This document shows, piece after piece, positions 41,230-48,959 of a stretch of 64,000 bases of DNA. Where the stretch lies: the NCBI GenBank assembly GCA_963801105.1, contig CAWDDH010000003.1:2542001-2606000 (forward strand), written 5' to 3'. Under the pieces are notes generated by a model that did not search any database, was not told the origin of the DNA, and saw only the letters and a list, made by a program, of their open reading frames with translations. This DNA is from JAENVU01 sp963801105. GTDB lineage: Bacteria > Actinomycetota > Acidimicrobiia > IMCC26256 > JAENVU01. The translations under genes were made by a program, and so were the position numbers. Within the stretch, counting starts at the first letter, position 1. Each line of letters starts with the position of its first letter.

Positions 41230-42008
41230 TGCGCGCCGTCGTGCTCGCCGCCGGGGAAGGGACCCGGCTGCGCCCGCTGACCGCGGACCGACCGAAGTGC
41301 CTCGTGGAGCTGGCCGGCCGCCCGCTGCTCGACTGGCAGGTCGACGCGCTCGCCCGCGCCGGAGTCACCGACGTCTCGGTCGTCACGGGCTATCGCGCCG
41401 AGCAGATCGTGGCCGGTAGCCGGCGGTTCCACAACGAGCGCTTCGACGTCACCAACATGGTCACGAGCCTGATGACGGCGCGGGAGCAGTTCGACGGTGG
41501 CGACGATGTGCTGATCGCCTACGGCGACATCGTCTACGAGCCGGCGCTGGTCGAGGCCCTCACCGCGTCGGAGGCGCCGGTCGCGGTCGCGGTGGACCGT
41601 GCGTGGCGGGAGCTGTGGGAGCTGCGGATGGAGGACCCGCTCGCGGACGCCGAGACGCTGAGGATCGACCGCGCGGGACACCTCCGCGAGCTGGGCCGGG
41701 TGCCCGACTCGTACGACGACATCGAGGGCCAGTACGTGGGGCTGATCCGCGTGCGGGCCGACGTCGCACCGGAATGGCCCGCACGGTACGACGCGCTCGA
41801 CCCGGCCGGTCCCTACGAGGGCAAGGACCGTGACCACATGTACATGACGGCGTTCCTCCAGCTGCTCATCGACGACGGAGTCCCGGTCGACGCGGTGATG
41901 GTCGACGGCGGCTGGCTCGAGGTGGACACGCTCGCCGACCTCGAGGTGTACGAGCGGCTCCACGCCGCCGGGACGCTGGCGACACGCGTGCGGCTGGACG
42001 CGGCATGA
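41229..42008 (+). CDS. CTP:phosphoglutamine/phosphocholine cytidylyltransferase-like protein
   Basis: A 259-residue nucleotidyltransferase, intact. The signature loop MRAVVLAAGEGTRLRPLTAD continues RPKCLVELAGRPLLDW. YGDIVYEPALVEAL holds a metal-binding Asp; VDGGWLEVDTLADLEVYE is the second metal site. WELRMEDPLADAETL and DDIEGQYVGLIRV are typical of the LicC/Cj1416 group, which uses CTP with phosphocholine or L-glutamine phosphate. With its neighbours, CDP-L-glutamine synthesis is the best guess. Joined to both neighbours by TGATG and ATGA overlaps. Confidence 0.8.
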   Translation: MRAVVLAAGEGTRLRPLTADRPKCLVELAGRPLLDWQVDALARAGVTDVSVVTGYRAEQIVAGSRRFHNERFDVTNMVTSLMTAREQFDGGDDVLIAYGDIVYEPALVEALTASEAPVAVAVDRAWRELWELRMEDPLADAETLRIDRAGHLRELGRVPDSYDDIEGQYVGLIRVRADVAPEWPARYDALDPAGPYEGKDRDHMYMTAFLQLLIDDGVPVDAVMVDGGWLEVDTLADLEVYERLHAAGTLATRVRLDAA

Positions 42009-43181
42009 AGCTCTTCGGGCGCGGGCCCAAGCTCCCCGGGCGCAAGGACTTCGAGCGGCTCGCGCTCACCGACCGCGCGATCACGTTCTACGCCGAGGAC
42101 GGCGGGTCGTGGCCACACTTCGAGCCGATCGTGCGGGCGCTCACAGAGGACCTCGGACGCTCGATCTGCTACCTGACCTCGAGCGAGACCGACCCGGTGC
42201 TCGAGAGCGGACGGCCCGGCCTCCGGGCCTTCCATGTCGGCGAGGGGGTCGGCCGCGCGTTCCTCTTCAAGACGATGGAGGTCGGCGTCCTCGTGGCCAC
42301 CGTCCCGCAGCTCGGGGTCTCGGTCCTGCCCCGCTCGCAGCGGGCCGCCGCCGTCGGCACGCAGTACGTGTACGTCTTCCACTCGATGGCCAGCACGCAC
42401 ATGATCTACGAGCCCGACGGCTTCGACCACTACGACACCGTGTGCTGCGTCGGTCCGTACATGGTGGAGGAGATTCGCCGCCGCGAGGAGCTCGAGGGCC
42501 TGCCGGCCAAGGAGCTGGTCGAGCACGGATACGGACGGCTCGACACGATCCTCGCGACCCCGGTGCCGCCCCGGGAGACCGACACCGAGCACCCGACCGT
42601 GCTCGTCGCGCCGTCGTGGGGTCCGACCTGCATCGTGGAGACCATCGGCGTGGACCTGGTGCGGGCGCTGCTCGACGACGGATGCCGCGTCATCGTGCGC
42701 CCCCATCCGATGACCGCGAAGCGCAGTCCCGATGCGCTCGCGCGGCTCCGCAGCACCTTCGCGGGGGCAGACGGGTTCCGCCTCGACGAGGACATCGCGG
42801 CCGCCGAATCGCTGCGCGCATCGGACCTGATGATCAGCGACTGGTCCGGTGCCGCGCTCGAGTACGCCTTCGGCCTCGGCCGACCGGTGCTGTTCGTCGA
42901 CGTCGACCGCAAGGTCAACAACCCGGACTACGAGCGGCTCGGCATCGAGCCGTTCGAGGTCGGCGTGCGCACCCGGATCGGGGAGGTGATCGCGCCGGAC
43001 CGCGTGGTCCGACGCGCCGGCCGCAGTCCGCAGCCTGGTCGCGCGCACCGCCGAGTGGCCCGAGCGACTCGCGGCGGTGCGCGACGAGAGCATCTTCCAC
43101 GTCGGCACGAGCGGACGGGTCGCCGCCGAGCTGATCGCGGCGAAGGCGGATGCCTTCGCCGCCCGGGGCGGGCGGCCGTGA
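42005..43181 (+). CDS. CDP-glycerol glycerophosphotransferase-like protein (one frameshift)
   Basis: About 391 residues after removing one C at 43009-43010, which restores DRVVDAPAAVRSLVARTAEW and an end at 43181. The C-terminal half has the TagB/TagF-type fold: VLVAPSWGPTCIVETIG, VIVRPHPMTAKRSPDALARL, LRASDLMISDWSGAALEYAF, and RPVLFVDVDRKVNNPDY. Enzymes of this family move a polyol phosphate from a CDP carrier to a wall polymer. Here the donor might be CDP-diphosphoramidate or another CDP-linked group; this is inference from the neighbouring genes. ATG 42005 overlaps the previous stop. Confidence 0.75.
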
Positions 43182-43627
43182 TGGACCGGGCGCGACTGTT
43201 CGACCGGATCGCCGGCGCGATGCCCGTCGGGGCCTCGGATGCGCCGATCGACGTGGTCGCGCTCGTCAGGGACTGGCTCGTCGCCGGTCCGCGGGTCTTC
43301 GTCGGTGACGATCGCGCCGCCCTCGACGCGCTGTGTCGCCAGATCGACGTCCGCCGGCGCATCTCGTCGGGGTACGGCACCGACTGGGCCCGCCGGGATC
43401 CGGAAGTCCCGGTCGGTGCCGAGACCGTGGCCGGGGTCGTCGCGGTGCTGCTCGCCAACGCCGGTGTGATCGGTGCCGGCGTGGGGGAGCGCGACGGCGG
43501 TTGGGGTCTCAAGTGCGTCAACTCCGCGCTGAAGGCACTCGACGGGTTCGAGGCCGTGCCCGCCGCACCCGAGCTGCGGGCGTGGGCGCTCGCGGTGCTC
43601 GACGACCGCACGCGGAGCGCCTCGTGA
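43181..43627 (+). CDS. Unrecognised 148-residue protein in the phosphoramidate-type cluster
   Basis: It starts at a TGATG overlap (ATG 43181) and ends in a GTGA overlap with the next gene. Mixed alpha/beta by eye, acidic, no signal peptide or membrane segment. A segment ISSGYGTDWARRDPEVPVGA is followed by a hydrophobic helix AGVVAVLLANAGVIGAGVGE and WGLKCVNSALKALDG. I do not recognise the family. Its coupling to both neighbours suggests a part in the same pathway. Confidence 0.7.
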   Translation: MDRARLFDRIAGAMPVGASDAPIDVVALVRDWLVAGPRVFVGDDRAALDALCRQIDVRRRISSGYGTDWARRDPEVPVGAETVAGVVAVLLANAGVIGAGVGERDGGWGLKCVNSALKALDGFEAVPAAPELRAWALAVLDDRTRSAS

Positions 43628-45318
43628 CGACCCTCCCGGTGACCGTGCTCGCCTGGGAGGGTCCGCAGGCGCGCGCTTACCTGGCGCGCATGCGCCGGGA
43701 CGGTCTCCGCCCGGAGCGCATCGTCCTCATGGTGCGCACCCCCGCGCCCGCACGCGGCGTGAGCGTCCCGGGCATGGGCAGCGCGGTCGGGCTCCGTCTC
43801 GGTGCCCGCGCCCAGGACCGCGCCCACAACTTCCACCCGTACCGGATCCGACGGCAGCGCCCGGAGCTGGTCGCGGCCGTCGCGCGAGCGATGGAGCCGC
43901 TCGTCGCGGAGCCCGGTGCGCTCTTCGACGAGATGTTCGGCGCCTTCTCCTTCGAGCAGTACGCCGACGAGGTCATCCGCGTGCACGCGGACGACTACCG
44001 GAGCCCCGCGCTCCACGACGTGCTGGCGCGCATCGCCCCGGCCACCGTGCTGTTCACCGGCGGCGGCATCGTTCCCGCGTCGGTCTTCGCGATCGAGGGT
44101 GTGCGGCTCGTCCACGTGCACACCGGCCTGCTGCCGTTCGTGCGCGGCGCCGACGTGTTGCTGTGGTCCCTGTTGGTGCGCGGGCGCCCTGGCGTCTCCG
44201 CGTTCGTGATGACGCCCGGCCTCGACGACGGCGACGTGCTCGCGACCTGGGAGACCGAACCGCTCGCCGTCGAACTCGCCGGCGGGCGCCCGGACGACGA
44301 GACGCTCTACCGGGCGGTCTTCTCGTTCGTGGACCCGCTGCTGCGCGCCGAGTTGCTCGTACGCGACGTGCTCGTGCCCGACGCCTGGGACCCGACGCCC
44401 CAGGACCTGCGTGAGGGGATCACGTTCCACTTCATGCACCCGACCGTGCGCGCCCGCGCCCTGGCCCAGCTCTTCCGCTCGCCGCGCGCCGAGGGCGCGG
44501 TCGTCCGGGACGCGACGGAGGGTCTCGCGCGCTACACGCGGTACTACGAGAAGGCGTCACCGATCGCGCCACTACGGTTCGCGTACGACGCCATCCGGGC
44601 CAAGCAGCCGCTGCGCGCGCTCGGGATCCGCAACCGGCAGCGTGACTACGCCGCGCTCCAGCAGGACCCGCGCCGGCTCGCGCTCCACCGCCGGCTCCAG
44701 GACCAGCTCGTGGGCCAGGCCCGCGAGTGGGACACCTACGACTACGGCGAGGGGTACTGGTACCAGTCCTCGGCCGAGCTCGGCATCACCGGCCTGCGCG
44801 ACACCGCGGGCCGCGTCGAGGCGTTCGGGCTCAGGGATCTCGTGCGGGACCGCACGGTGCTCGAGATCGGCTCCAACTCCGGGTTCCTGTCGCTCGCGAT
44901 CGCGGATGCCGCGCGGCGGGTCGTCGCGTTCGAGATCAATCCCTTCCTGGTCGAGGCCGGCCGACTCGGCGCGGAGTACCTCGGCGTGACGAACGTGGAG
45001 TTCCTCGTGTCGTCGTTCGAGGACTTCGTCGACGGGGGCGAGCGCTTCGACGACGTCCTGTCCTTCGCCAACCACCACACCTACGACGGCAACACGCACC
45101 AGGGCCTCGAGGAGTACTTCGAGCGGTGCCACATGCTCCTGCGCCCGGGGGGCCGGCTGATCTTCGAGTCGCACCCGCCTGCCCTCGAAGGCCGCGACTT
45201 CGCCCGGACGGTGGAGCTCATCGAGGCGCGGTTCGTGATCGAGCGCTCCGAGGTCCACCGGTACGGGACCTTCCTCGATCAGGACCGCCGCTTCATGGTC
45301 GCGACCCGCCGGGACTGA
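43624..45318 (+). CDS. Formyltransferase-like / SAM methyltransferase fusion protein
   Basis: 564 residues, intact. The N-terminal half (to about 270) looks like a formyltransferase or hydrolase of the Fmt/ArnA fold: GGIVPASVFAIEGVRLVHVH then TGLLPFVRGADVLLW, where VHxxLLPxxRG is the family hallmark. The C-terminal 180 residues form a class I SAM-dependent methyltransferase: TVLEIGSNSGFLSLAIADAA (motif I), RVVAFEINPFLVEAGRLG, and FDDVLSFANHHTYDG. GTG 43624 overlaps the previous stop. C. jejuni phosphoramidate loci also carry methyltransferases, so O-methylation is one possible role; the acceptor is not predictable. Confidence 0.8.
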   Translation: MTTLPVTVLAWEGPQARAYLARMRRDGLRPERIVLMVRTPAPARGVSVPGMGSAVGLRLGARAQDRAHNFHPYRIRRQRPELVAAVARAMEPLVAEPGALFDEMFGAFSFEQYADEVIRVHADDYRSPALHDVLARIAPATVLFTGGGIVPASVFAIEGVRLVHVHTGLLPFVRGADVLLWSLLVRGRPGVSAFVMTPGLDDGDVLATWETEPLAVELAGGRPDDETLYRAVFSFVDPLLRAELLVRDVLVPDAWDPTPQDLREGITFHFMHPTVRARALAQLFRSPRAEGAVVRDATEGLARYTRYYEKASPIAPLRFAYDAIRAKQPLRALGIRNRQRDYAALQQDPRRLALHRRLQDQLVGQAREWDTYDYGEGYWYQSSAELGITGLRDTAGRVEAFGLRDLVRDRTVLEIGSNSGFLSLAIADAARRVVAFEINPFLVEAGRLGAEYLGVTNVEFLVSSFEDFVDGGERFDDVLSFANHHTYDGNTHQGLEEYFERCHMLLRPGGRLIFESHPPALEGRDFARTVELIEARFVIERSEVHRYGTFLDQDRRFMVATRRD

Positions 45319-45343
45319 GTCGCCCGGACCAGGTCCGGGCGAC
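45319..45343 (+). terminator. Hairpin at the end of the six-gene cluster
   Basis: GTCGCCCGGACC (45319-45330) and GGTCCGGGCGAC (45332-45343) are perfect inverted repeats around a single A, directly after the stop codon at 45318. A strong GC stem with no T-run; probably a terminator or 3'-end stabiliser for the operon. Confidence 0.6.
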
Positions 45344-45439
45344 CGATGATTGCGCTGAGGTACCCGGGGCCCTAGGTTGCACCCGGCAGGTGGGGACGCG
45401 GAGCAGGCGGGTCCTCGAGGGGCAGGGAGTGCAATAGCG

Positions 45440-45932
45440 ATGTGGTCGAATGGCCGAAAGTGTCTCGTCGCGGGCGCGCTCGCGATCGGCGTCGTCGGCG
45501 TGATGGCGGCGCCGGTTCCGGCAGGAGCGGTAACCCCGAAGGTGGCCGCGGGTGTATTTCGCCAGCCCTCCGGTGAAGGACACGACTCGGAATGCGGTGT
45601 TGGTCCAACAGAACACGATCGCCGCTTCGGTTGCCGGCGAGTACCACGGAGTCTCGTTCTCTGGCGCGATTCGGACGACGCTCTCGAAGAAGAAGAAATA
45701 CACCGACTACAAGCGTTGCTTGAGGGTCGAACAGACTCAACCCGGATGTGTCGGCGGGACGATCGCGATCCGCACGCTGACGGCGCCGATCCAGGCCGGG
45801 AACCATCTCTGTCCTGAGGGCTTGCCGAATGTGTACCCCTGGTTCTGCGCCGGCTATTCGAGCGGCGAGTTTCGGTTCGCGAAGTCCCTGGTGGCAAAGA
45901 TCGTGCACCCGCCGCCGCCGATCACGCCCTGA
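45440..45932 (+). CDS. Small secreted protein (one frameshift)
   Basis: MWSNGRKCLVAGALAIGVVG is a Sec signal peptide with cleavage likely after APVPAGA. The frame changes at GGG 45550-45552; with one G removed the protein reads PKVAAVYFASPPVKDTTRNA and continues to 45932, about 163 residues. The mature part has four cysteines (RCLRVE, PGCVGG, HLCPEG, WFCAGY), probably two disulfides. Family not recognised. AGGGAG 10 bases before ATG 45440. Alone downstream of the cluster terminator. Confidence 0.65.
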
Positions 45933-46041
45933 CGACCGCCACGCGGGGTGAGACGAGGGGTGCCTTGTATCGCGCTCTGTGGGCGCTGCTAGGATTGGTG
46001 ACTCGCAGCCGGCGTTGCCGGTGGTACCTCTTGGGGGAAAC

Positions 46042-46260
46042 ATGGGCGTATTCGGCTACCTCGACGCCGGGTCGGGCAGCATGCTCGTCGGCGCAGTCGC
46101 CGCCGGCGCGGCCGGTGTGGCCGTGGCGGCCAAGGTCGGGTGGAAGCGGGTGACCGGGGTGTTCTCGCGCAAGGACGACGACGTCGAGTCCGACGAGAGC
46201 GCCGAGGACGTGGCGGTCGAGGAGACACCGACGCCCGAGGCCGCGACCGACGGGACCTGA
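46042..46260 (+). CDS. GYLDAGSGSM microprotein (single membrane helix)
   Basis: 72 residues: MGVFGYLDAGSGSMLVGAVA, a short hydrophobic helix AAGAAGVAVAAKVGW, a basic stop-transfer KRVTGVFSRK, and an acidic, threonine-rich tail. The GYLDxGSGS motif occurs in small membrane proteins near surface-polymer genes, from my recollection. A GGGGGAAAC Shine-Dalgarno precedes ATG 46042. Function unknown. Confidence 0.7.
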   Translation: MGVFGYLDAGSGSMLVGAVAAGAAGVAVAAKVGWKRVTGVFSRKDDDVESDESAEDVAVEETPTPEAATDGT

Positions 46261-46364
46261 CCCGGGGCGCGTCGAAAACCCCGACGCCCCCACGTACAGT
46301 GTGAGCCCTTCATCGGTGTCCCCGCGCGTCGGGAACGTCCCGGGAGTGCGTGGGAATCCGCGTG

Positions 46365-47676
46365 ATGCAGACCGACACAGTGACCGGGCCCGCGGCATCG
46401 ACCGCTGATTCCGAGCTCACTGCTCACGACCGGTCCCGGGCGCTCGTGGCGTTGGTCGCGACGATCGCCGTGCTCGTTGGCCTGGGCGTCGCCCTGGACC
46501 AGATCACCAGCCGGCACCACCACGTGCCCTTCGCCGGTGTCCCCAAGGCCGTGCCCTTCCCCCGCACGGTCGAATCGCCGCTGACCGCGGCGCGTGGCCC
46601 GGGTCTGGGGACGGCGACGACCGGCCAGCACTGGTCCACCCCCGCCGGCCGCTGGGTCGCGGGCCCCGATGGGGCTCGGCTCGAGATCGGCGCGCCGACC
46701 GGATCGAGCTACGCGCTGATCCGCACGAACCGGGGCACCGGGACGATCGAGGTGACCGCGGCAAAGGTCGCCAAGGGCGCGGGGCTCGCGTTCCGGTGCA
46801 ACAGCCCGCTCGACTGCTGGACCCTCACCGCGGTCCCCGAGTTCGGCACGTGGAACGTCACCAAGACCCTCGGGGGGAACCCGACCGATCTCGGCAACAT
46901 CAGCACCGCGCCCGTCGCCGACGGCACCCGGCTCCAAGTCGCGACGAGCGCCGACGCGGTGGAGATCTCCGTGAACGGCGTGCTCGCCCGCCGCATCGAG
47001 GACCGGGACCTCGACGACGCGTCGCGGGCCGGTCTCGTGAGCGAACCGGATCCGGCAGCCGGGACGGCGCGCTTTCCGCGACTTCCGGGCGGTGCAGGAC
47101 GAGATCCTCGGCCCCGATGCCGCGGTGCACGACGCGTTCGAGCGCGCCGACCGGCGCAGCCTGGGCCGGACGCCGACGGGGGAGCAGTGGCGCAGCGACG
47201 TCGGTGACTGGGAGATCCGTGGCCGGGAGGCGGTGCTCGCGTCGGCGCCGTCGGTCACGCCCTCGATCGTGACGCTCGACGTCGGGCGCACGACCGGCTG
47301 GGTGCAGGCGACCGGCAGCGTCGTGACGTCCGGGTGGGGGGTCGTCTTCCGCTACCGCGACGCGGGCGACTACTGGCGCGTCTCGGCCGTCCCCGAGTTC
47401 GGCACGTTCAACATCTTCAAGGTGGTCGGGGGTGTCGAGACGCGGGTCGGCAGCACGCAGCTGACGAGCTTCGGCCGCACGAGCACCGTCGGCATCCGGT
47501 TGCGGCCACGGGCGTTCACGGTGTTCGTCGACGGTTTCGAGACGGTGACCATCCACGACGACGCGATGGCCGACGGCCGGCGCGCCGGCCTCTCGATCGA
47601 TTCGGCGAAGGCGAAGGGCGCGCGGTTCTCGGGCTTCGCCGCCGGGCCGCTCGATGCCGCGGGAGCGCCCAGATGA
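46365..47676 (+). CDS. Membrane-anchored protein with two beta-sandwich-like repeats (one frameshift)
   Basis: About 436 residues after removing one T at 47073-47075 (TTT), which gives TARFRDFRAVQDEIL. An N-terminal transmembrane helix, RALVALVATIAVLVGLGVAL, anchors two homologous extracytoplasmic domains. Each has the elements GTGTIEVTAAKVAKGAGLAF / GLGVVFR-type, LTAVPEFGTWNVTKTLGG and VSAVPEFGTFNIFKVVGG, and a strand near VEISVNGVLARRI / FTVFVDGFETVTI. The fold resembles concanavalin-like sugar-binding domains; I infer glycan binding. ATG 46365 (GTG 46350 possible). Ends in an ATGA overlap with the acyltransferase gene. Confidence 0.65.
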
Positions 47677-48959
47677 CCGTGTCGGCCACCATCTCCCGGG
47701 AACTCACCGTGGACGAGGCGCCGGTCCCGCACAACCGGTTCCCGTGCGTCGACGGGTTGCGCGCCGTCGCCGCGATCGCGGTGCTCGTGTATCACGTGAC
47801 GATCAACTACAACATCGAGACCCTCCACTACGACACCTGGCAGTGGACCCAGCGGCTCGGCAACTTCGGCGTGTCGACGTTCTTCCTGATCTCGGGGTTC
47901 CTGCTCTACCGGCCGTACGTGGTCGCGCACTTCACGAACCGCCCCGGACCGAAGCTCATCCCGTTCTGGGGTCGCCGGGCCCTGCGCATCTACCCGGCGT
48001 ACTGGGTCGCGATCACCGTCGCGGCCTACGGCATCGCGGTGCTCGGCATCGCGAACTTCGACATCTTCTGGACCGACTACCTCCTGCTGCAGAACTACCG
48101 CGCCGGTCTCTCGTTGAACGGGCTCGGCGTCGAGTGGACGCTCGTCATCGAGGTCAGCTTCTACCTGGCGCTGCCCGCCATCGCGTGGCTGCTGCGGTCG
48201 ATGTCGCGGGCGGGTGCGTCCCTGCGGAGCAAGCTCGTCGCGCAACTGGTCGGCCTCGCCGGCCTGTACATGCTCGCGATGCTGGTGCGGGTCTGGCGCC
48301 TGTGGGGGCTCGGCGCCAAGGCCGCCCGCGGCGGGTACTGGTTCCCGATCGACCAGATCGGGCAGTGGTTGGTGGGCTACCTGGACTGGTTCGCGCTGGG
48401 GATGTTGCTCGCGGTCGGCAGCGCCTGGCTCGCGGCCGGCGGTCGACTGCCGATGCTCGGGCGGGCGCTGGCCCGGTACCCGGCGGCGTCGTGGCTGCTG
48501 TCCGTCACGTGCTTCTGGGTCGCGCTGCAGCTCAACACGCCGGCGAGCATCTACCAGAAGGTGACCCGGGTGCAGGACTTCGGCATCGCGTTCCTGTACG
48601 GGCTCGTGGCGTTCTTCCTGCTGTTCCCCGTGGTGTTCGGTGACCAGAGCCGGGGACTGATCCGGCGGTTCCTGCGTACGCCGGTGATGGTGTACCTCGG
48701 GCTCATCTCCTACGGGATCTATCTCTGGCACATCATCTGGGTGCGCGAGCTCAAGGTCTGGTTCCACGACGGCACGATCGGCGCCAACCTCTGGCTCTGG
48801 TTCGCGATCGTGTTCGGTCTCGCCGTCGTGACCGCGACCATGAGCTTCTACTGGATCGAGCGGCCGGCGATCCGCTGGTCGCACCGCCGGTGGCCCTCGG
48901 CGGCCCGCCCGATCCCGCCGGCGCCGGCGGCCGCGGTCGTCCCCGCGGAGGCGACGTGA
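47673..48959 (+). CDS. Acyltransferase 3 family membrane protein
   Basis: A 428-residue polytopic protein of the OafA/acyltransferase-3 family, which acetylates or otherwise acylates surface sugars. N-terminal PCVDGLRAVAAIAVLVYHVT with the catalytic-type His, FGVSTFFLISGFLLYRPYV, FWGRRALRIYPAYWVAI and a C-terminal SYGIYLWHIIWVREL. About ten membrane helices. No SGNH domain, unlike the two paralogues on the minus strand. Overlapped with both neighbours (ATGA, GTGA). Confidence 0.9.
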   Translation: MTVSATISRELTVDEAPVPHNRFPCVDGLRAVAAIAVLVYHVTINYNIETLHYDTWQWTQRLGNFGVSTFFLISGFLLYRPYVVAHFTNRPGPKLIPFWGRRALRIYPAYWVAITVAAYGIAVLGIANFDIFWTDYLLLQNYRAGLSLNGLGVEWTLVIEVSFYLALPAIAWLLRSMSRAGASLRSKLVAQLVGLAGLYMLAMLVRVWRLWGLGAKAARGGYWFPIDQIGQWLVGYLDWFALGMLLAVGSAWLAAGGRLPMLGRALARYPAASWLLSVTCFWVALQLNTPASIYQKVTRVQDFGIAFLYGLVAFFLLFPVVFGDQSRGLIRRFLRTPVMVYLGLISYGIYLWHIIWVRELKVWFHDGTIGANLWLWFAIVFGLAVVTATMSFYWIERPAIRWSHRRWPSAARPIPPAPAAAVVPAEAT

